Assembly (NCBI RefSeq): GCF_001428125.1
Contig: NZ_LMSM01000005.1
Location: 129,701-193,700, forward strand
DNA length: 64,000 nt
From: Nocardioides sp. Soil774
GTDB lineage: Bacteria; Actinomycetota; Actinomycetes; Propionibacteriales; Nocardioidaceae
Reading direction: 5' to 3'
In this document: one piece after another, positions 20,289-30,006 of the stretch
Layout of the letters: each line of letters begins with the position of its first letter
How positions within the stretch are numbered: position 1 is the first letter of the stretch
Program-made: the position numbers and the translations under genes
Notes under the pieces: generated by a model
Told to the model about the DNA's origin: nothing
What the model saw: the letters and a program-made list of their open reading frames with translations, nothing else
The model's database searches: none

Positions 20289-21614
20289 TCAGCGCCGTTT
20301 GCGCAGGGTCACCGCGAACATCGCGTCGGTGCCGTCGCGGTGCGGCCAGAGCTGGAAGCGGTCGACCTCGTCGGTGTCGTCACGACGACCCAGGACGGCG
20401 GCCACGACGTCCGAGGTCTCGGCGACGAGCGGTGAGCAGGTGGCGTAGACGACCACGCCGCCGGGTCGCACCGACTCGAGCGCGACGTCGAGAAGCACCT
20501 GCTGCAGGCCGGTGAGGACCTCCAGGTCGCCTGGCACCCGTCGCCAGCGCGACTCGGGTCGCCGCCGAAGGGCGCCCAGCCCGGTGCAGGGTGCGTCGAC
20601 GAGCACACGGTCGAAGGTGCCCGGCAGCCAGGCCGGACGCGCGCCATCGCCCGCGAGCACGTGCACCGCCTCGGCGGGCAGGGCGCGCATGGCGGAGGCC
20701 ACCAGGGTCGCGCGGTGGGGCTGGCGCTCGTGGGCGACCAGGTGGGCGCCGCGCCGTGCGGCGAGCGCGGCGAGCAGTGCTGCCTTCCCGCCGGGTCCGG
20801 CGCAGAGGTCGAGCCACAGCTCGTCGCGACCGTCGAGTGCTGCGTCGGCGAGCGCGAGCGCCACGAGCTGCGAGCCCTCGTCCTGCACGCCGGCCCGGCC
20901 CTCGGCCACGGCCGGGATCCCTGAGGGGTCACCCCCGCCGAGCACGACGCCGTGCGGCGACAGCGGCGTGCGCGTGCCACCCGCGGCCTCGAGCTCCTCG
21001 ACCTCGCACAGACCCGGGCGCGCGACCAGGGTCACCCGCGGCGCCGCGTTGTCGGCCGCGAGCAGCGCATCGAGCTCGTCGTCGCCACCGAGGGCGTCGC
21101 CGAGGGCGTCGGCGAGGGCGTCGACCACCCACCGCGGGTGGGAGTGCTCGACGGCGAGGTGCCCGTGGAGGTCGCGCGCCCGGTCGGGGGCCACCTCTGC
21201 CACCCATCCGGCGAGGTCGCGCCTGCTGATGGCACGCAGCACCGCGTTGACGAGCCCGGCCGGGCCACGCCCGACAGTGGCATGCACGAGGTCCACGCTG
21301 GTCGAGATGGCTGCGTGGTCGGGCACCCGCATCGACAGCAGCTGGTGCGCCCCGAGCCGCAGGACGTCACGCACCTCGGGCTGGAGGCGCGGCTTGGTCA
21401 GGCACGCGTCGATGATGGGGTCGTAGAGCCCCTGCATCCGGATCGCACCCGAGGCCAGCTCGGTCGCCAGCGCGGCGTCGCGCCCCTCGAGGCGGTGCTT
21501 GCGCAGCACCTGCGGCAGCACCAGGTTGGCGTAGGCGCGGTCGACACGCACCGCCGTGAGCACGTCGAGAGCGGCTCGCCGCGGCCGGTCGACGGGTCGC
21601 CGACGCTCAGCCAC
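20289..21614 (-). CDS. rsmB: 16S rRNA m5C967-type methyltransferase (RsmB/NOP)
   Basis: A 441-residue RNA cytosine-5 methyltransferase. An N-terminal NusB-like RNA-binding domain (about residues 10-150) precedes a Rossmann domain with the AdoMet motif LDLCAGPGGKAALLAAL, the first cysteine in VDAPCTGLGALRRRPE and the catalytic cysteine in YATCSPLVAE. Substrate specificity for C967 is inferred from the family. Start GTG 21614 overlaps the upstream mmcQ-like stop by 8 bases; the longer open frame (to 21662) lies inside that gene. Last gene of the priA/def-fmt-mmcQ-rsmB cluster. Confidence 0.92.
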   Translation of the reverse strand: MAERRRPVDRPRRAALDVLTAVRVDRAYANLVLPQVLRKHRLEGRDAALATELASGAIRMQGLYDPIIDACLTKPRLQPEVRDVLRLGAHQLLSMRVPDHAAISTSVDLVHATVGRGPAGLVNAVLRAISRRDLAGWVAEVAPDRARDLHGHLAVEHSHPRWVVDALADALGDALGGDDELDALLAADNAAPRVTLVARPGLCEVEELEAAGGTRTPLSPHGVVLGGGDPSGIPAVAEGRAGVQDEGSQLVALALADAALDGRDELWLDLCAGPGGKAALLAALAARRGAHLVAHERQPHRATLVASAMRALPAEAVHVLAGDGARPAWLPGTFDRVLVDAPCTGLGALRRRPESRWRRVPGDLEVLTGLQQVLLDVALESVRPGGVVVYATCSPLVAETSDVVAAVLGRRDDTDEVDRFQLWPHRDGTDAMFAVTLRKRR

Positions 21615-22020
21615 CGAGGTGCTCCTGCACCAGCTTCTTGGGCGCCTTGGCGGCCCACGCATCGGTGATCACCTCGGCCATCTCGTCGCGGCTGATCTCC
21701 CCGAGCCGCGAGAGCTGCACGAGCACGGCGCTGTAGCCGCGGAAGTGGTCGATGGTGAAGAACGGGTTGGACGCGTCCTCGACGAGCGCGTGCTTCTCGA
21801 CCTCGGTCGGGGTGTGGATGACGACCAGGTCGTCGTACATCTCCCCCGTGACGGGATCGACGGCCGTCCTGCCGGGTGCGCGGTAGAGGACGAACCCCTT
21901 GCCCTTGTCACCGCGCGGGACCTTCCAGGTGGGCCGGTCCCCCCACGAGGTGCCGAGCTCGGTCTCGGGCAGGGCGGCGCAGATCTCGTCGACGTCCTCG
22001 GGCCGCACCGGCCGGCTCAC
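21607..22020 (-). CDS. MmcQ/YjbR family DNA-binding-fold protein
   Basis: A 137-residue protein of the MmcQ/YjbR (CyaY-like fold) family: [32 protein letters not shown] and a C-terminal helix with [16 protein letters not shown]. Family function is unclear. GTG 22020 overlaps the fmt stop as GTGA, and its end overlaps rsmB by 8 bases, so it is embedded in the fmt-rsmB operon by translational coupling. Confidence 0.85.
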   Translation of the reverse strand: MSRPVRPEDVDEICAALPETELGTSWGDRPTWKVPRGDKGKGFVLYRAPGRTAVDPVTGEMYDDLVVIHTPTEVEKHALVEDASNPFFTIDHFRGYSAVLVQLSRLGEISRDEMAEVITDAWAAKAPKKLVQEHLGG

Positions 22021-22958
22021 GCCGTCTGCTCCGGCTCGCCGAACCGCACGCCCGACTCGAGTCGTACGCCGCGGGCCCAGTCGGCGGCCCCCATGAGCTT
22101 CTTGCCGAAGGCCTTCACCTCGCCGAGCTCGACGGGAGTGGTGCCGGTGCCGACGAAGACGGCGTTCTTGGTGACCTCCAGGACCCCGGGCGCGAGGGCC
22201 GGACGGTCGGTGGGCGTGACGGCGCCGATCTTGATCCGCTCGCCCTCGAAGGTGCTCCACGCGCCGGGCGCCGGGGTGCACGCGCGCACCTGCCGGTCGA
22301 CGGCGACCGCCGGGTGGGTCCAGTCGACACGAGCGTCGTCGACAGTGATCTTGGGCGCGAACGACACGCCCTCGGCCTGCTGCTCGCGCGCCTCGAGGGA
22401 GCCGTCCTCGATGCCGTCGAGGGTCTGCACGAGCAGGCCCGCGCCGCCCTCGGCGAGCCGACCGAGCAGGTCGCCGGCGGTGTCGGTGGGCCGGATCCGC
22501 TCCGTCATCACGCCGAAGACGGGACCGGCATCGAGTGCCTTGACGATGCGGAACGTGGTGGCGCCGGTCACCTCGTCGCCCGCCCAGAGCGAGTGCTGCA
22601 CCGGGGCCGCGCCGCGCCACGACGGCAGCACGGAGAAGTGCAGGTTGATCCAGCCGTGCGGCACCAGGTCGAGCGCCGACTGGGGCAGCAGCGCGCCGTA
22701 GGCGACCACCGGGCAGGCGTCGGGCCGGAGCTCGGCCAGCGCGGCCTGGAAGTCGGGGTCGCGCGGGTGCTCGGGCTTGAGCACCGGGACGCCGAGCTCC
22801 TCGGCGCGCTGCGTGACCGGGCTGGCGACCAGCCTGCGACCCCGGCCGCTCGGCGCATCGGGTCGGGTGACGACGCCGACGAGCTCGTGACGGCTGGCCG
22901 CGACGGCCTCCAGGGCGGGCACGGCGACCTCGGGGGTACCGGCGAAGACGACGCGCAT
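22017..22958 (-). CDS. fmt: Methionyl-tRNA formyltransferase
   Basis: A 313-residue enzyme that formylates initiator Met-tRNA with 10-formyl-tetrahydrofolate. The N-terminal domain starts [16 protein letters not shown]. The catalytic loop [18 protein letters not shown] contains the conserved SLLP-type motif as SVLPSWRG, and a C-terminal OB-like domain follows (KIGAVTP...). ATG 22958 is preferred, with AGAGCAGAGCTG upstream; the open frame extends 10 codons further without similarity. It is 13 bases downstream of def, the enzyme that removes the formyl group. Confidence 0.96.
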   Translation of the reverse strand: MRVVFAGTPEVAVPALEAVAASRHELVGVVTRPDAPSGRGRRLVASPVTQRAEELGVPVLKPEHPRDPDFQAALAELRPDACPVVAYGALLPQSALDLVPHGWINLHFSVLPSWRGAAPVQHSLWAGDEVTGATTFRIVKALDAGPVFGVMTERIRPTDTAGDLLGRLAEGGAGLLVQTLDGIEDGSLEAREQQAEGVSFAPKITVDDARVDWTHPAVAVDRQVRACTPAPGAWSTFEGERIKIGAVTPTDRPALAPGVLEVTKNAVFVGTGTTPVELGEVKAFGKKLMGAADWARGVRLESGVRFGEPEQTA

Positions 22959-22971
22959 CAGCTCTGCTCTC

Positions 22972-23517
22972 TCATCGGGCGAATCCATGTGTGGCGTGCG
23001 GGCTGACCCGGACCGTCGGCTTCTCGAGGCCGAACCAGTCGGACTCGCGGATCTCCTTCATCGCCGCCTTGCGCGAGGCGGTGTCGAGCTTGTCGATGAA
23101 CAGGATGCCGTCGAGGTGGTCGGTCTCGTGCTGCATGGCGCGGGCCAGGAGCTCGGAGGCCTCGATGCGCTGGGGCTCGCCGTGCACGTCGAAGCCGGTC
23201 GCGACCACCGAGAGCGCACGCAGGCAGTCATAGGTGAGCTCCGGGAGCGACAGGCACCCCTCGGCGCCGTCCTGGGTCTCGTCGGACAGCTCCAGCGTCG
23301 GGTTGACCAGGTGGCCGACCTCGCCGTGCACGTTCCAGGTGAACACGCGCAGGCCCACGCCGATCTGCGGTGCCGCGAGCCCGGCGCCGGGCGCCGCGAG
23401 CATCGTGTCGGTGAGGTCGGTGACGAGCTGGCGCAGCTCCCGGTCGAAGCTGTCGACCTCGAGCGCGCGCTGGCGCAGCACGGGATCGCCGAAGAGGCGG
23501 ATGGGCTGGACGGCCAC
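22972..23517 (-). CDS. def: Peptide deformylase
   Basis: A 181-residue metal-dependent hydrolase that removes the N-formyl group from nascent proteins. All three motifs are present: [17 protein letters not shown] (metal cysteine) and QHETDHLDG (metal histidines and catalytic glutamate). Start GTG 23517 follows AGAAGGAGTTCC. The preceding open frame to 23604 is leader, not protein. It has its own promoter (TAGACT at 23574-23579). Confidence 0.96.
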   Translation of the reverse strand: MAVQPIRLFGDPVLRQRALEVDSFDRELRQLVTDLTDTMLAAPGAGLAAPQIGVGLRVFTWNVHGEVGHLVNPTLELSDETQDGAEGCLSLPELTYDCLRALSVVATGFDVHGEPQRIEASELLARAMQHETDHLDGILFIDKLDTASRKAAMKEIRESDWFGLEKPTVRVSPHATHGFAR

Positions 23518-23528
23518 GGAACTCCTTC

Positions 23529-23579
23529 TGGGACCTGGGTGGGACCTGGCTGCGTGCTCGGACGAGGCAGCCAAGTCTA
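23529..23579 (-). promoter_or_regulatory. def promoter and repeat-rich leader
   Basis: On the minus strand TAGACT (23574-23579) is the -10 box. Immediately after it comes the inverted repeat TGGCTGC-N13-GCAGCCA (23547-23573), then two direct copies of CCAGGTCCCA (23540-23549 and 23529-23538) just before the Shine-Dalgarno. An operator or structured leader is possible. Confidence 0.35.
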
Positions 23580-23619
23580 GGGACGGGGACGGGCGAGGTC
23601 CCATCGGCGACGGGCACGC

Positions 23620-25629
23620 CTAGGGCGTGAGGGGGTCGACCTGGATCCGTACGGCGTCGAGCTTGCGCGCCGAACGCAGGCGTTGCAGGTCGCCCAGTGC
23701 CTGGGAGAGCGCACCGCCGTGGACGCGCGGCACGCGCAGCAGCACGCGGTGCTCGTCGTCGTGGGGCGTCGGGCCGAGCACCTCGGCGCCCTCGGGGAGG
23801 TCGATCAGGTGCAGCACGTCGTCGAGCGCGCCCAGCTCCCCGGTGACGGTCGCCAGCCGGGCCGCCGGCGGCAGGTGCGCCTGGGAGCGCTCCTCCCCCT
23901 CGCGCCGCGCGAACCCGACCGGGTCCCACCTCACCAGCGCCTGGAGGGCGGGGTGTCCGGGGTCGCCCACCGCGACCACGTGGCCGCCGGGTCGCACCAG
24001 GGCCGCGGCGTTGAGCCAGCGCCGCAGCGCCTCCTCGCCCGCCCGCATGTCCTCGCGGGCCAGGGTCAGCCAGGTGTCGAGCACCAGCACGGCGGCGTAG
24101 CCGTCCTGCGCGACAGGCTCCGCGCCGACCGTGGCGACGACGATGTCGGCGGACGCGCCGACCCGGTCGAGCACCCGGTCGCCGCTCGAGCTGCGGACGG
24201 TGGTGCCGGCGAACATGCGTCCGAGCTCCTCCGCGGTGCGGGCCTCGCCGCGCACGGGCGCGCGCAGCCCGCGGCCGCCGCACGTGGGGCACGACCACGC
24301 AGTCTCGACGTGGCCGCACCAGCGGCAGGTGGGAGCGACGGTGGGTCCGGGCTGGGCGAGCGGTCCGGTGCACGCCGTGCAGCGCGCCGGGGCCCGGCAG
24401 GTGTCGCACGCCAGCGACGCGGCGTAGCCCGCCCGGGGCGTCTGCACCAGGACCGGGCCGGAGGTGAGTCCCTGGCGGATCGCGTCGTAGGCGGCGCGTG
24501 GGATGCGGGTGCCGATCGAGCGGTCCTCCGCGGGCACGACGGCGATGCGCGCCCGTCGGCGCAGCACCTCGCGCGGCGCCGCGAGCTCGTGGGCCCAGCC
24601 GTTGTCGACGAGCTGCTGCACCTCGGGGGTGCGGGCCACGCCTGCCAGCAGGACGGCCGTCGACTGCTGCTCGGCGCGGGCCAGGAGCACCTCGCGGGTG
24701 TGGGGGTAAGGGGCGCGTGGCTCGGCGAACAGATCGTCGCCGTCGTCCCAGATCGCCACCAGGCCGAGGTCGTGGACGGGGGCGAAGGCGGCCGAGCGGG
24801 TGCCGATGGCGATCCGTCGGGCGCCGCGCGAGACCGCGAGGAAGTCGCGGTATCGGGCAGCCGGGCCGTCCTCGGCGGTGAGGCACACGTGGTGCCCCTC
24901 GCCCAGCAGCTCGTGCAGCGCGGCGTCGAGGCGTACGACGTCGCGGTTGTCGGGGACGCACACCAGCGCGCCGCGCCCCGCAGCCGCGGTCGTCGCGACC
25001 AGCTCGGCCAGCATCGCCGGCCAGTCGTCGCCGGGCGCCGCCGACCAGGCCGCCCTCGGCGACTCCCCCGCCGCGACACGGCGCAGGAACGCCTCGGCGT
25101 GCTCGACGCCCGCCCACCGCGTCGGTGCGACGTCGTCCGGCAGCGGCGGCGCCGGCTCGGAGGCTGTCTTCTCCGCGGTCGCGTGGCGCGGCGGCACCGC
25201 CAGCCGCAGCACGTCGGAGCGGGCGCCGGCGTAGCGCTGGGCCAGCACGCGGCTCAGCTCGGCGACCTCCGGCGCGAGCACGGGCTCGGGGCTGACGACG
25301 CGGCGCAGCGGCTGCAGCGTGCCGGTGTGGTCGGTCTCGCTGCTCCGCTCGACGACGAAGCCGTCCACGTCCTGGCCCGCGAAGCGGACCTTGACCCGTG
25401 CGCCCGGCACAGCGGTCGCCGCCATCGCCTGCGGGACGGCGTAGTCGAACGGTCGGTCGAGGTGGGCGAGCGCGATGTCGACCAGCACCCGGGCGACCGA
25501 GTCGTGCTCCGCCGGCTGCCAGGAGGCCGCCTTGCGCCTGCGGGTGGCAGCAGCCTTGGCCCGTGCGTCGTCCACGGCAGCACGAAGCCCCGGAAGCATG
25601 TCGGCTTCCGGGGCCTCGTGGGTGCTCAT
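23620..25629 (-). CDS. priA: PriA-like primosomal protein N', helicase motifs lost
   Basis: A 669-residue PriA homologue for replication restart. The N-terminal DNA-binding domain (ARVLVDIALAHLDRPFDYAVP) and the zinc-binding cysteine cluster (CDTCRAPARCTACTG...CRWCGH...CPTCGG) are intact. The Walker A lysine motif is absent: the aligned region reads GESPRAAWSAAPGDDW. DEAH is replaced by WDDGDD. So it cannot be an ATP-driven helicase of the usual kind. This loss is typical of actinobacterial PriA, which is annotated as 'probable primosomal protein N''. ATG 25629 lies 43 bases downstream of metK, after an 18-bp palindrome. Confidence 0.92.
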   Translation of the reverse strand: MSTHEAPEADMLPGLRAAVDDARAKAAATRRRKAASWQPAEHDSVARVLVDIALAHLDRPFDYAVPQAMAATAVPGARVKVRFAGQDVDGFVVERSSETDHTGTLQPLRRVVSPEPVLAPEVAELSRVLAQRYAGARSDVLRLAVPPRHATAEKTASEPAPPLPDDVAPTRWAGVEHAEAFLRRVAAGESPRAAWSAAPGDDWPAMLAELVATTAAAGRGALVCVPDNRDVVRLDAALHELLGEGHHVCLTAEDGPAARYRDFLAVSRGARRIAIGTRSAAFAPVHDLGLVAIWDDGDDLFAEPRAPYPHTREVLLARAEQQSTAVLLAGVARTPEVQQLVDNGWAHELAAPREVLRRRARIAVVPAEDRSIGTRIPRAAYDAIRQGLTSGPVLVQTPRAGYAASLACDTCRAPARCTACTGPLAQPGPTVAPTCRWCGHVETAWSCPTCGGRGLRAPVRGEARTAEELGRMFAGTTVRSSSGDRVLDRVGASADIVVATVGAEPVAQDGYAAVLVLDTWLTLAREDMRAGEEALRRWLNAAALVRPGGHVVAVGDPGHPALQALVRWDPVGFARREGEERSQAHLPPAARLATVTGELGALDDVLHLIDLPEGAEVLGPTPHDDEHRVLLRVPRVHGGALSQALGDLQRLRSARKLDAVRIQVDPLTP

Positions 25630-25640
25630 GCGGGGGATTG

Positions 25641-25658
25641 TGTCAGCGGGCGCTGACA
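25641..25658. terminator. Palindrome between metK and priA
   Basis: TGTCAGCG-GG-CGCTGACA, perfect 8-bp arms. As RNA it gives a 7-bp stem with a 4-nt loop, so it may end metK transcripts. Because it also lies 12 bases upstream of the priA start, an operator role is possible. Confidence 0.45.
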
Positions 25659-25672
25659 GCGCCGGGGGTGCC

Positions 25673-26875
25673 TCAGACGCCGGCGGCGGCCTTCAGCTTG
25701 TCGGCGCGGTCGGTCTTCTCCCAGGTGAAGTCGGGCAGCTCGCGCCCGAAGTGCCCGTAGGCCGAGGTCTGGGCATAGATCGGGCGCAGCAGGTCGAGGT
25801 CGCGGATGATCGCGGCCGGACGCAGGTCGAAGACCTCGAGCACGGCCTCCTGGATCTTCTCGTCCGGGACGACGCCGGTGCCGAAGGTCTCGATGAACAC
25901 GCCCACGGGCGCGGCCTTGCCGATGGCGTACGCCACCTGCGCCTCGCAGCGGCGGGCGAGGCCGGCGGCCACGACGTTCTTGGCGACCCAGCGCATCGCG
26001 TAGGCGGCCGAGCGGTCGACCTTCGAGGGGTCCTTGCCCGAGAAGGCGCCGCCACCGTGGCGGGCCATCCCGCCGTAGGTGTCGACGATGATCTTGCGAC
26101 CGGTGAGGCCGGCGTCGCCCATCGGGCCGCCGATCACGAAGGTGCCGGTCGGGTTGACGAGCATCCGGTAGCCGTCGGAGGGCAGGTCGAAGCCGGCGAG
26201 CACGGGGTCGATCACGTGCTGCTTGATGTCGGCCTCGAGCTGCTCGTGCGTGACGTCGGGGTCGTGCTGGGTCGAGAGCACGACGGTGTCGATGCGCACC
26301 GGGCGGTCGTCCTCGTCGTACTCGATGGTGACCTGGGTCTTGCCGTCGGGACGCAGGTAGTCGAGCGTGCCGTCCTTGCGAACCTCGGTCAGCCGCTGCG
26401 CGAGGCGCTGGGCGATCGTGATCGGGAGCGGCATCAGCTCGGGGGTGTCGTCGCACGCGTAGCCGAACATCAGGCCCTGGTCGCCGGCGCCGCGCTTGTC
26501 GAGCTCGTCCTCGCTCGAGCCGACGCGCGACTCGTGGCCGGCGTCGACGCCGGCGGCGATGTCGCTGGACTGCGCGCCGATCGCGACCTGCACGCCACAC
26601 GTGCGCCCGTCGAAGCCCTTGTCGGAGGAGTCGTAGCCGATGTCGAGGATCGCGCGGCGAACGATGTCGGCGACCGGCGCGTAGGCGGTGGTGCGCACCT
26701 CGCCCGCGACGACCACGAGGCCGGTGGTCAGGAGGGTCTCCACCGCGACGCGCAGGTTGGTGCGGTCGGGGTCCTCGGACATCAGGTGGTCGAGGACCGA
26801 GTCGCTGATCCGGTCGGCGATCTTGTCCGGGTGACCCTCGGTCACGGACTCGGAGGTGAAGAGGCGTCCAGCCAC
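25673..26875 (-). CDS. metK: S-adenosylmethionine synthetase
   Basis: A 400-residue methionine adenosyltransferase. Signatures: [15 protein letters not shown] (methionine and ATP binding), [21 protein letters not shown] and the P-loop-like [19 protein letters not shown]. It consumes methionine made by MetH at the other end of the window. GTG 26875 was chosen because the family starts here; the open frame upstream has no similarity. The upstream region carries a TTGACC -35-like element and two TGTGGAAC repeats; no SAM riboswitch is recognisable. Confidence 0.97.
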   Translation of the reverse strand: MAGRLFTSESVTEGHPDKIADRISDSVLDHLMSEDPDRTNLRVAVETLLTTGLVVVAGEVRTTAYAPVADIVRRAILDIGYDSSDKGFDGRTCGVQVAIGAQSSDIAAGVDAGHESRVGSSEDELDKRGAGDQGLMFGYACDDTPELMPLPITIAQRLAQRLTEVRKDGTLDYLRPDGKTQVTIEYDEDDRPVRIDTVVLSTQHDPDVTHEQLEADIKQHVIDPVLAGFDLPSDGYRMLVNPTGTFVIGGPMGDAGLTGRKIIVDTYGGMARHGGGAFSGKDPSKVDRSAAYAMRWVAKNVVAAGLARRCEAQVAYAIGKAAPVGVFIETFGTGVVPDEKIQEAVLEVFDLRPAAIIRDLDLLRPIYAQTSAYGHFGRELPDFTWEKTDRADKLKAAAGV

Positions 26876-26892
26876 AGTGCTCTCAATTCTCG

Positions 26893-26926
26893 TGTGGAAC
26901 GGTTGGGTCAAACGTACCTGTGGAAC
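26893..26926. promoter_or_regulatory. metK upstream direct repeats
   Basis: Two identical TGTGGAAC octamers (26893-26900 and 26919-26926) with 26-bp periodicity flank the likely -35 element of metK (TTGACC on the minus strand). Candidate regulator sites; the -10 element is not obvious. Confidence 0.35.
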
Positions 26927-26945
26927 AGCATCCAAGACGCTCGTC

Positions 26946-28163
26946 TCACCCGGCGAATCGCCGGAGGACCTCGTCCCAGATGACGTGAGCGAGGACGGTC
27001 TTGCTGCCGCGGGGCACCTCAACGGCCGCGCCGTCGGCGGCCAGGATGACCGCCTCGTTGTCGTCGCTGCCGAAGACCGCGCCGCCGCTCACGTCGTTGA
27101 CGACGAGCAGGTCGCAGCCCTTGCGGGCGAGCTTGGCGCGGCCGAGGTCGAGCACCGAGCCGGTGTGGTCACCGGTCTCGGCGGCGAAGCCCACCACCAC
27201 GGCACCGGGACGGGCGCGGTCGTGGGAGATCTCGGCGAGGATGTCGGGGTTCTGCTCCAGCTCGATCGGCGGCGCGGAGCCGTCGTCGGCCTTCTTGATC
27301 TTGGCGTCGCTGACGGCCGTCGGACGGAAGTCGGCGGGCGCGGCGGCCATGACCACCGCGTCGGCGTTGGCCGTCGCCGACACGACCGCCTCGCGCAGCT
27401 GCGCGGTGGTCTCCACCCGTACGACGCCGACGCCGGCCGGGTCGGGCAGCGAGACGTTGGCGCTCACCAGCGTGACGTGCGCGCCCCGCGAGGCGGCCGC
27501 CCGGGCGAGGGCGTAGCCCTGGAGGCCCGAGGAGCGGTTGCCGAGGAAGCGCACCGGGTCGAGGTATTCACGGGTGCCCCCTGCGGACACGACGACCTTG
27601 AGGCCGGCGAGGTCCGCGTGCGTCTGCGCGCCGCGCTCGAGCACGCCGCGGACGAGCTCGAAGATCTCCGCCGGCTCGGGCAGGCGGCCCTTGCCCGTGT
27701 CGGCGCCGGTGAGGCGCCCCTCGGCGGGCTCGATCACGACCGCGCCCCGCTGGCGCAGCGTGGCGACGTTGGCCTGGGTGGCGGGGTGCTCCCACATCTC
27801 GGTGTGCATCGCGGGTGCGAACACCACCGGGCAGCGTGCGGTGAGCAGGGTGTTGGTGAGCAGGTCGTCGGCCAGGCCGTGGGCAGCGCGCGCCAGGAGG
27901 TCGGCCGTGGCCGGGGCCACGACCACCACGTCGGCCTGCTGGCCGATCTGCACGTGCGGCACGGCGTGGACGCCGGTCCACACGTCGGTGGCGACCGGCT
28001 TGCCCGACAGCGCCGCCCACGTGGGGGCGCCGACAAACTCGAGTGCCGCAGCCGTGGGCACGACGGTGACGTCGTGCCCCGACTCGGTGAACCGGCGCAG
28101 CAGCTCGCAGGCCTTGTAGGCCGCGATCCCGCCGGAGACGCCCAGCACGACCCTGGTGGTCAT
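26946..28163 (-). CDS. coaBC: Phosphopantothenoylcysteine synthetase/decarboxylase
   Basis: A 405-residue bifunctional coenzyme A enzyme. The N-terminal CoaC flavoprotein domain has [15 protein letters not shown] and PAMHTEMW. The C-terminal CoaB ligase domain has [21 protein letters not shown] and the nucleotide segment AAPADFRP. It converts 4'-phosphopantothenate and cysteine to 4'-phosphopantetheine. One variation: the PAMNxxMW motif has histidine for asparagine. It is 13 bases downstream of rpoZ in a gmk-rpoZ-coaBC-metK order shared with mycobacteria. Confidence 0.96.
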   Translation of the reverse strand: MTTRVVLGVSGGIAAYKACELLRRFTESGHDVTVVPTAAALEFVGAPTWAALSGKPVATDVWTGVHAVPHVQIGQQADVVVVAPATADLLARAAHGLADDLLTNTLLTARCPVVFAPAMHTEMWEHPATQANVATLRQRGAVVIEPAEGRLTGADTGKGRLPEPAEIFELVRGVLERGAQTHADLAGLKVVVSAGGTREYLDPVRFLGNRSSGLQGYALARAAASRGAHVTLVSANVSLPDPAGVGVVRVETTAQLREAVVSATANADAVVMAAAPADFRPTAVSDAKIKKADDGSAPPIELEQNPDILAEISHDRARPGAVVVGFAAETGDHTGSVLDLGRAKLARKGCDLLVVNDVSGGAVFGSDDNEAVILAADGAAVEVPRGSKTVLAHVIWDEVLRRFAG

Positions 28164-28176
28164 CGTGCGGCTCGCG

Positions 28177-28488
28177 TCACTCCGTCGCGTCGCCGGCGGC
28201 GGCCTCGGCAGCAGCGGCCTCGGCGGCGGGGTCGATGTCCTCGCAGGTCAGGAGGTCGTCGTTGATCTCGCGGAGCGCGATCGAGAGCGGCTTCTCCTGC
28301 ACGTGGGTGTCGACGAGCGGGCCGACGTACTCCAGCAGGCCCTCGCCGAGCTGGGAGTAGTAGGCGTTGATCTGGCGAGCGCGCTGGGCGCTGTAGAGGA
28401 CCAGCTTGTACTTGCTGTCGGTCTTGCTGAGCAGGTCGTCGATCGAGGGGTTGGTGACGCCCTCGGCGGCGATGGTGGGAGAAGCCAC
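28177..28488 (-). CDS. rpoZ: RNA polymerase omega subunit
   Basis: A 103-residue omega subunit that helps assemble the beta' subunit. Core motif: [32 protein letters not shown]. The C-terminal extension is unusually rich in alanine and glutamate. It is between gmk and coaBC, 19 bases after gmk, which is the standard bacterial arrangement. Confidence 0.95.
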   Translation of the reverse strand: MASPTIAAEGVTNPSIDDLLSKTDSKYKLVLYSAQRARQINAYYSQLGEGLLEYVGPLVDTHVQEKPLSIALREINDDLLTCEDIDPAAEAAAAEAAAGDATE

Positions 28489-28507
28489 GGTGTGGTTGCC
28501 TCGCTAG

Positions 28508-29140
28508 TCAGTTGGGCGGGTCGAGATCGGACGAAGGTCCAACCATCAAGGCTACCAACTCGTCGGCTGCAGCGTGAACTTCGTGGTTGACGATGGTCAC
28601 GTCGAACTCGGGCTCGGCGGCCAGCTCCTCGCGCGCGGTCTCGAGGCGGCGCTCGCGCTCGGCCTCGGTCTCGGTGCCGCGGCCGACGAGGCGACGTACG
28701 AGCTCGTCCCACGACGGCGGCTTGAGGAAGACGAACAGCGCCTCGGGCATCGTCTCGCGCACCTGGCGCGCGCCCTGGAGGTCGATCTCGAGCATCGCCG
28801 GGTGGCCGGAGGCGAGGGCGAGGTCGACGGGGCCGCGGGGGGTGCCGTAGCGCGCGGCCTTGTGCACGACCGCCCACTCGAGCAGGTCGCCCTTGTCGAT
28901 CATGGCGTCGAACTCGTCGTCGGAGACGAACCAGTAGTGGACGCCGTTCTCCTCCCCCGGGCGCGGCGCACGCGTCGTGGCGGAGACCGAGATCCACACC
29001 TCCGGGTGCGTCTCGCGCACGGCGGCCGCGACCGTGCCCTTCCCGACGGCGGTGGGGCCGGCCAGGACGATCAGCCGCGAGCGGTGGGGGGCGGTGCTGG
29101 GTGCTGCGTCGGGGGCTGCTTCGGGGCTGCGTGCGCTCAC
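28508..29140 (-). CDS. gmk: Guanylate kinase
   Basis: A 210-residue enzyme phosphorylating GMP to GDP. The P-loop is [10 protein letters not shown]. The GMP-binding region carries [24 protein letters not shown], with a lid and a C-terminal [11 protein letters not shown]. The first residues are a low-complexity alanine/proline tail. The ATG overlaps the stop of mihF as ATGA, so the two are translationally coupled. Confidence 0.96.
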   Translation of the reverse strand: MSARSPEAAPDAAPSTAPHRSRLIVLAGPTAVGKGTVAAAVRETHPEVWISVSATTRAPRPGEENGVHYWFVSDDEFDAMIDKGDLLEWAVVHKAARYGTPRGPVDLALASGHPAMLEIDLQGARQVRETMPEALFVFLKPPSWDELVRRLVGRGTETEAERERRLETAREELAAEPEFDVTIVNHEVHAAADELVALMVGPSSDLDPPN

Positions 29141-29460
29141 GGGGCGTCGGGGCCGAACTCGCGCTCGAGCGCGGCGACCTGCTTGACGCCCAGGCCTCGC
29201 ACGCGGCGGCTCTCGGCGATGCCGAGGCGCTCCATCACCTGGCGCGCGCGCACCCGGCCCAGGCCCGGCACCGACTGGAGCAGCTCGACGACGCGCATCT
29301 TGCCGATGACCTCGTTGGTCTGGCCCTCCTTGAGCACGTCGAGGATGGAGCCACCGGAGTTCTTCAGGCGGTTCTTCACCTCCGCACGCTCGCGTCGGGA
29401 GGCCGCAGCCTTGTCCAGGGCTGCCTGGCGCTGCTCGGGCGTCAGAGGGGGCAAGGCCAC
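29137..29460 (-). CDS. mihF: Actinobacterial integration host factor (mIHF)
   Basis: A 107-residue nucleoid-associated protein of the mIHF/sIHF family. It has a long N-terminal helix ([26 protein letters not shown]) and the helix-two-turns-helix DNA-binding region [22 protein letters not shown]. It bends DNA and is essential in mycobacteria. The GTG start has a leader of about 45 nt with its own promoter (TAGATT at 29513-29518, TTGCCC 18 bases upstream). First gene of the mihF-gmk-rpoZ-coaBC run. Confidence 0.95.
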   Translation of the reverse strand: MALPPLTPEQRQAALDKAAASRRERAEVKNRLKNSGGSILDVLKEGQTNEVIGKMRVVELLQSVPGLGRVRARQVMERLGIAESRRVRGLGVKQVAALEREFGPDAP

Positions 29461-29512
29461 GAAAGCTGTCCTTCAGGGTCGCGAGGAAGATGGTTCGGCG
29501 GAGGTGCGGATC

Positions 29513-29518
29513 AATCTA
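29513..29518 (-). promoter_or_regulatory. mihF promoter -10 box
   Basis: TAGATT on the minus strand with TTGCCC 18 bases upstream, about 53 bases before the GTG of mihF. Confidence 0.45.
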
Positions 29519-29565
29519 GTCACGTCGCGACGCGGGGGGCAATCGAGCGGCCCCGTGCTGCCGCC

Positions 29566-30006
29566 TCAGCGCGACAGCGGTGTCCCGCACACGTCGAGCG
29601 CGTGCTGCTCGACGGCCGCCATGGCCGTGACGGTGCGCTCGGAGCCCACCTCGCGCGCCGCCGCCTCGATGTCGCGGCGGGCGTCGGCGTCGAGGCCCGC
29701 GGGCGGCTTCTCGGCGGAGTACGTCGATGCGTCGACGTCGTGCTCGTCGAGCACGTCCTGCAGGTGGTGCAGCGGGCCGACGACCGCCGCCCAGTCGTCG
29801 GCGATGTCGGACGGCGCCTGCTCGGCCAGGTCGTCGTAGGCGTCGAGCGCGTCGAAGAGGGCGCCCGGGTCGTCGGAGGCGGCGACGTCGCTCAGGGCGA
29901 CCTGGTGCGACTCGACGGCCTCGCAGTAGTCCGCCTGCGGGTCCCCCGAGCAGCCGGCCGTGAGGGTCACGAGGAGCACGCTGACGACCAGCGTGGGCAG
30001 CCTCAC
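29566..30006 (-). CDS. Small lipoprotein coupled to pyrF
   Basis: A 146-residue predicted lipoprotein. The signal peptide ends in the lipobox LTAGC (cysteine near residue 18), so it is exported and lipid-anchored outside the membrane. The mature part is acidic and helical (YCEAVESHQVALSDVAASDDPGALFDALDAYDDLAEQAP) and has a second cysteine near the C-terminus (LDVCGTPLSR) that could pair with YCEAV. No family recognised. GTG 30006 overlaps the pyrF stop as GTGA. Confidence 0.82.
   Translation of the reverse strand: MRLPTLVVSVLLVTLTAGCSGDPQADYCEAVESHQVALSDVAASDDPGALFDALDAYDDLAEQAPSDIADDWAAVVGPLHHLQDVLDEHDVDASTYSAEKPPAGLDADARRDIEAAAREVGSERTVTAMAAVEQHALDVCGTPLSR

Noticed and set aside
26876..26945. 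SAM riboswitch upstream of metK
   Set aside because: Only 70 bases between metK and coaBC and no recognisable SAM-I or SAM-IV core.
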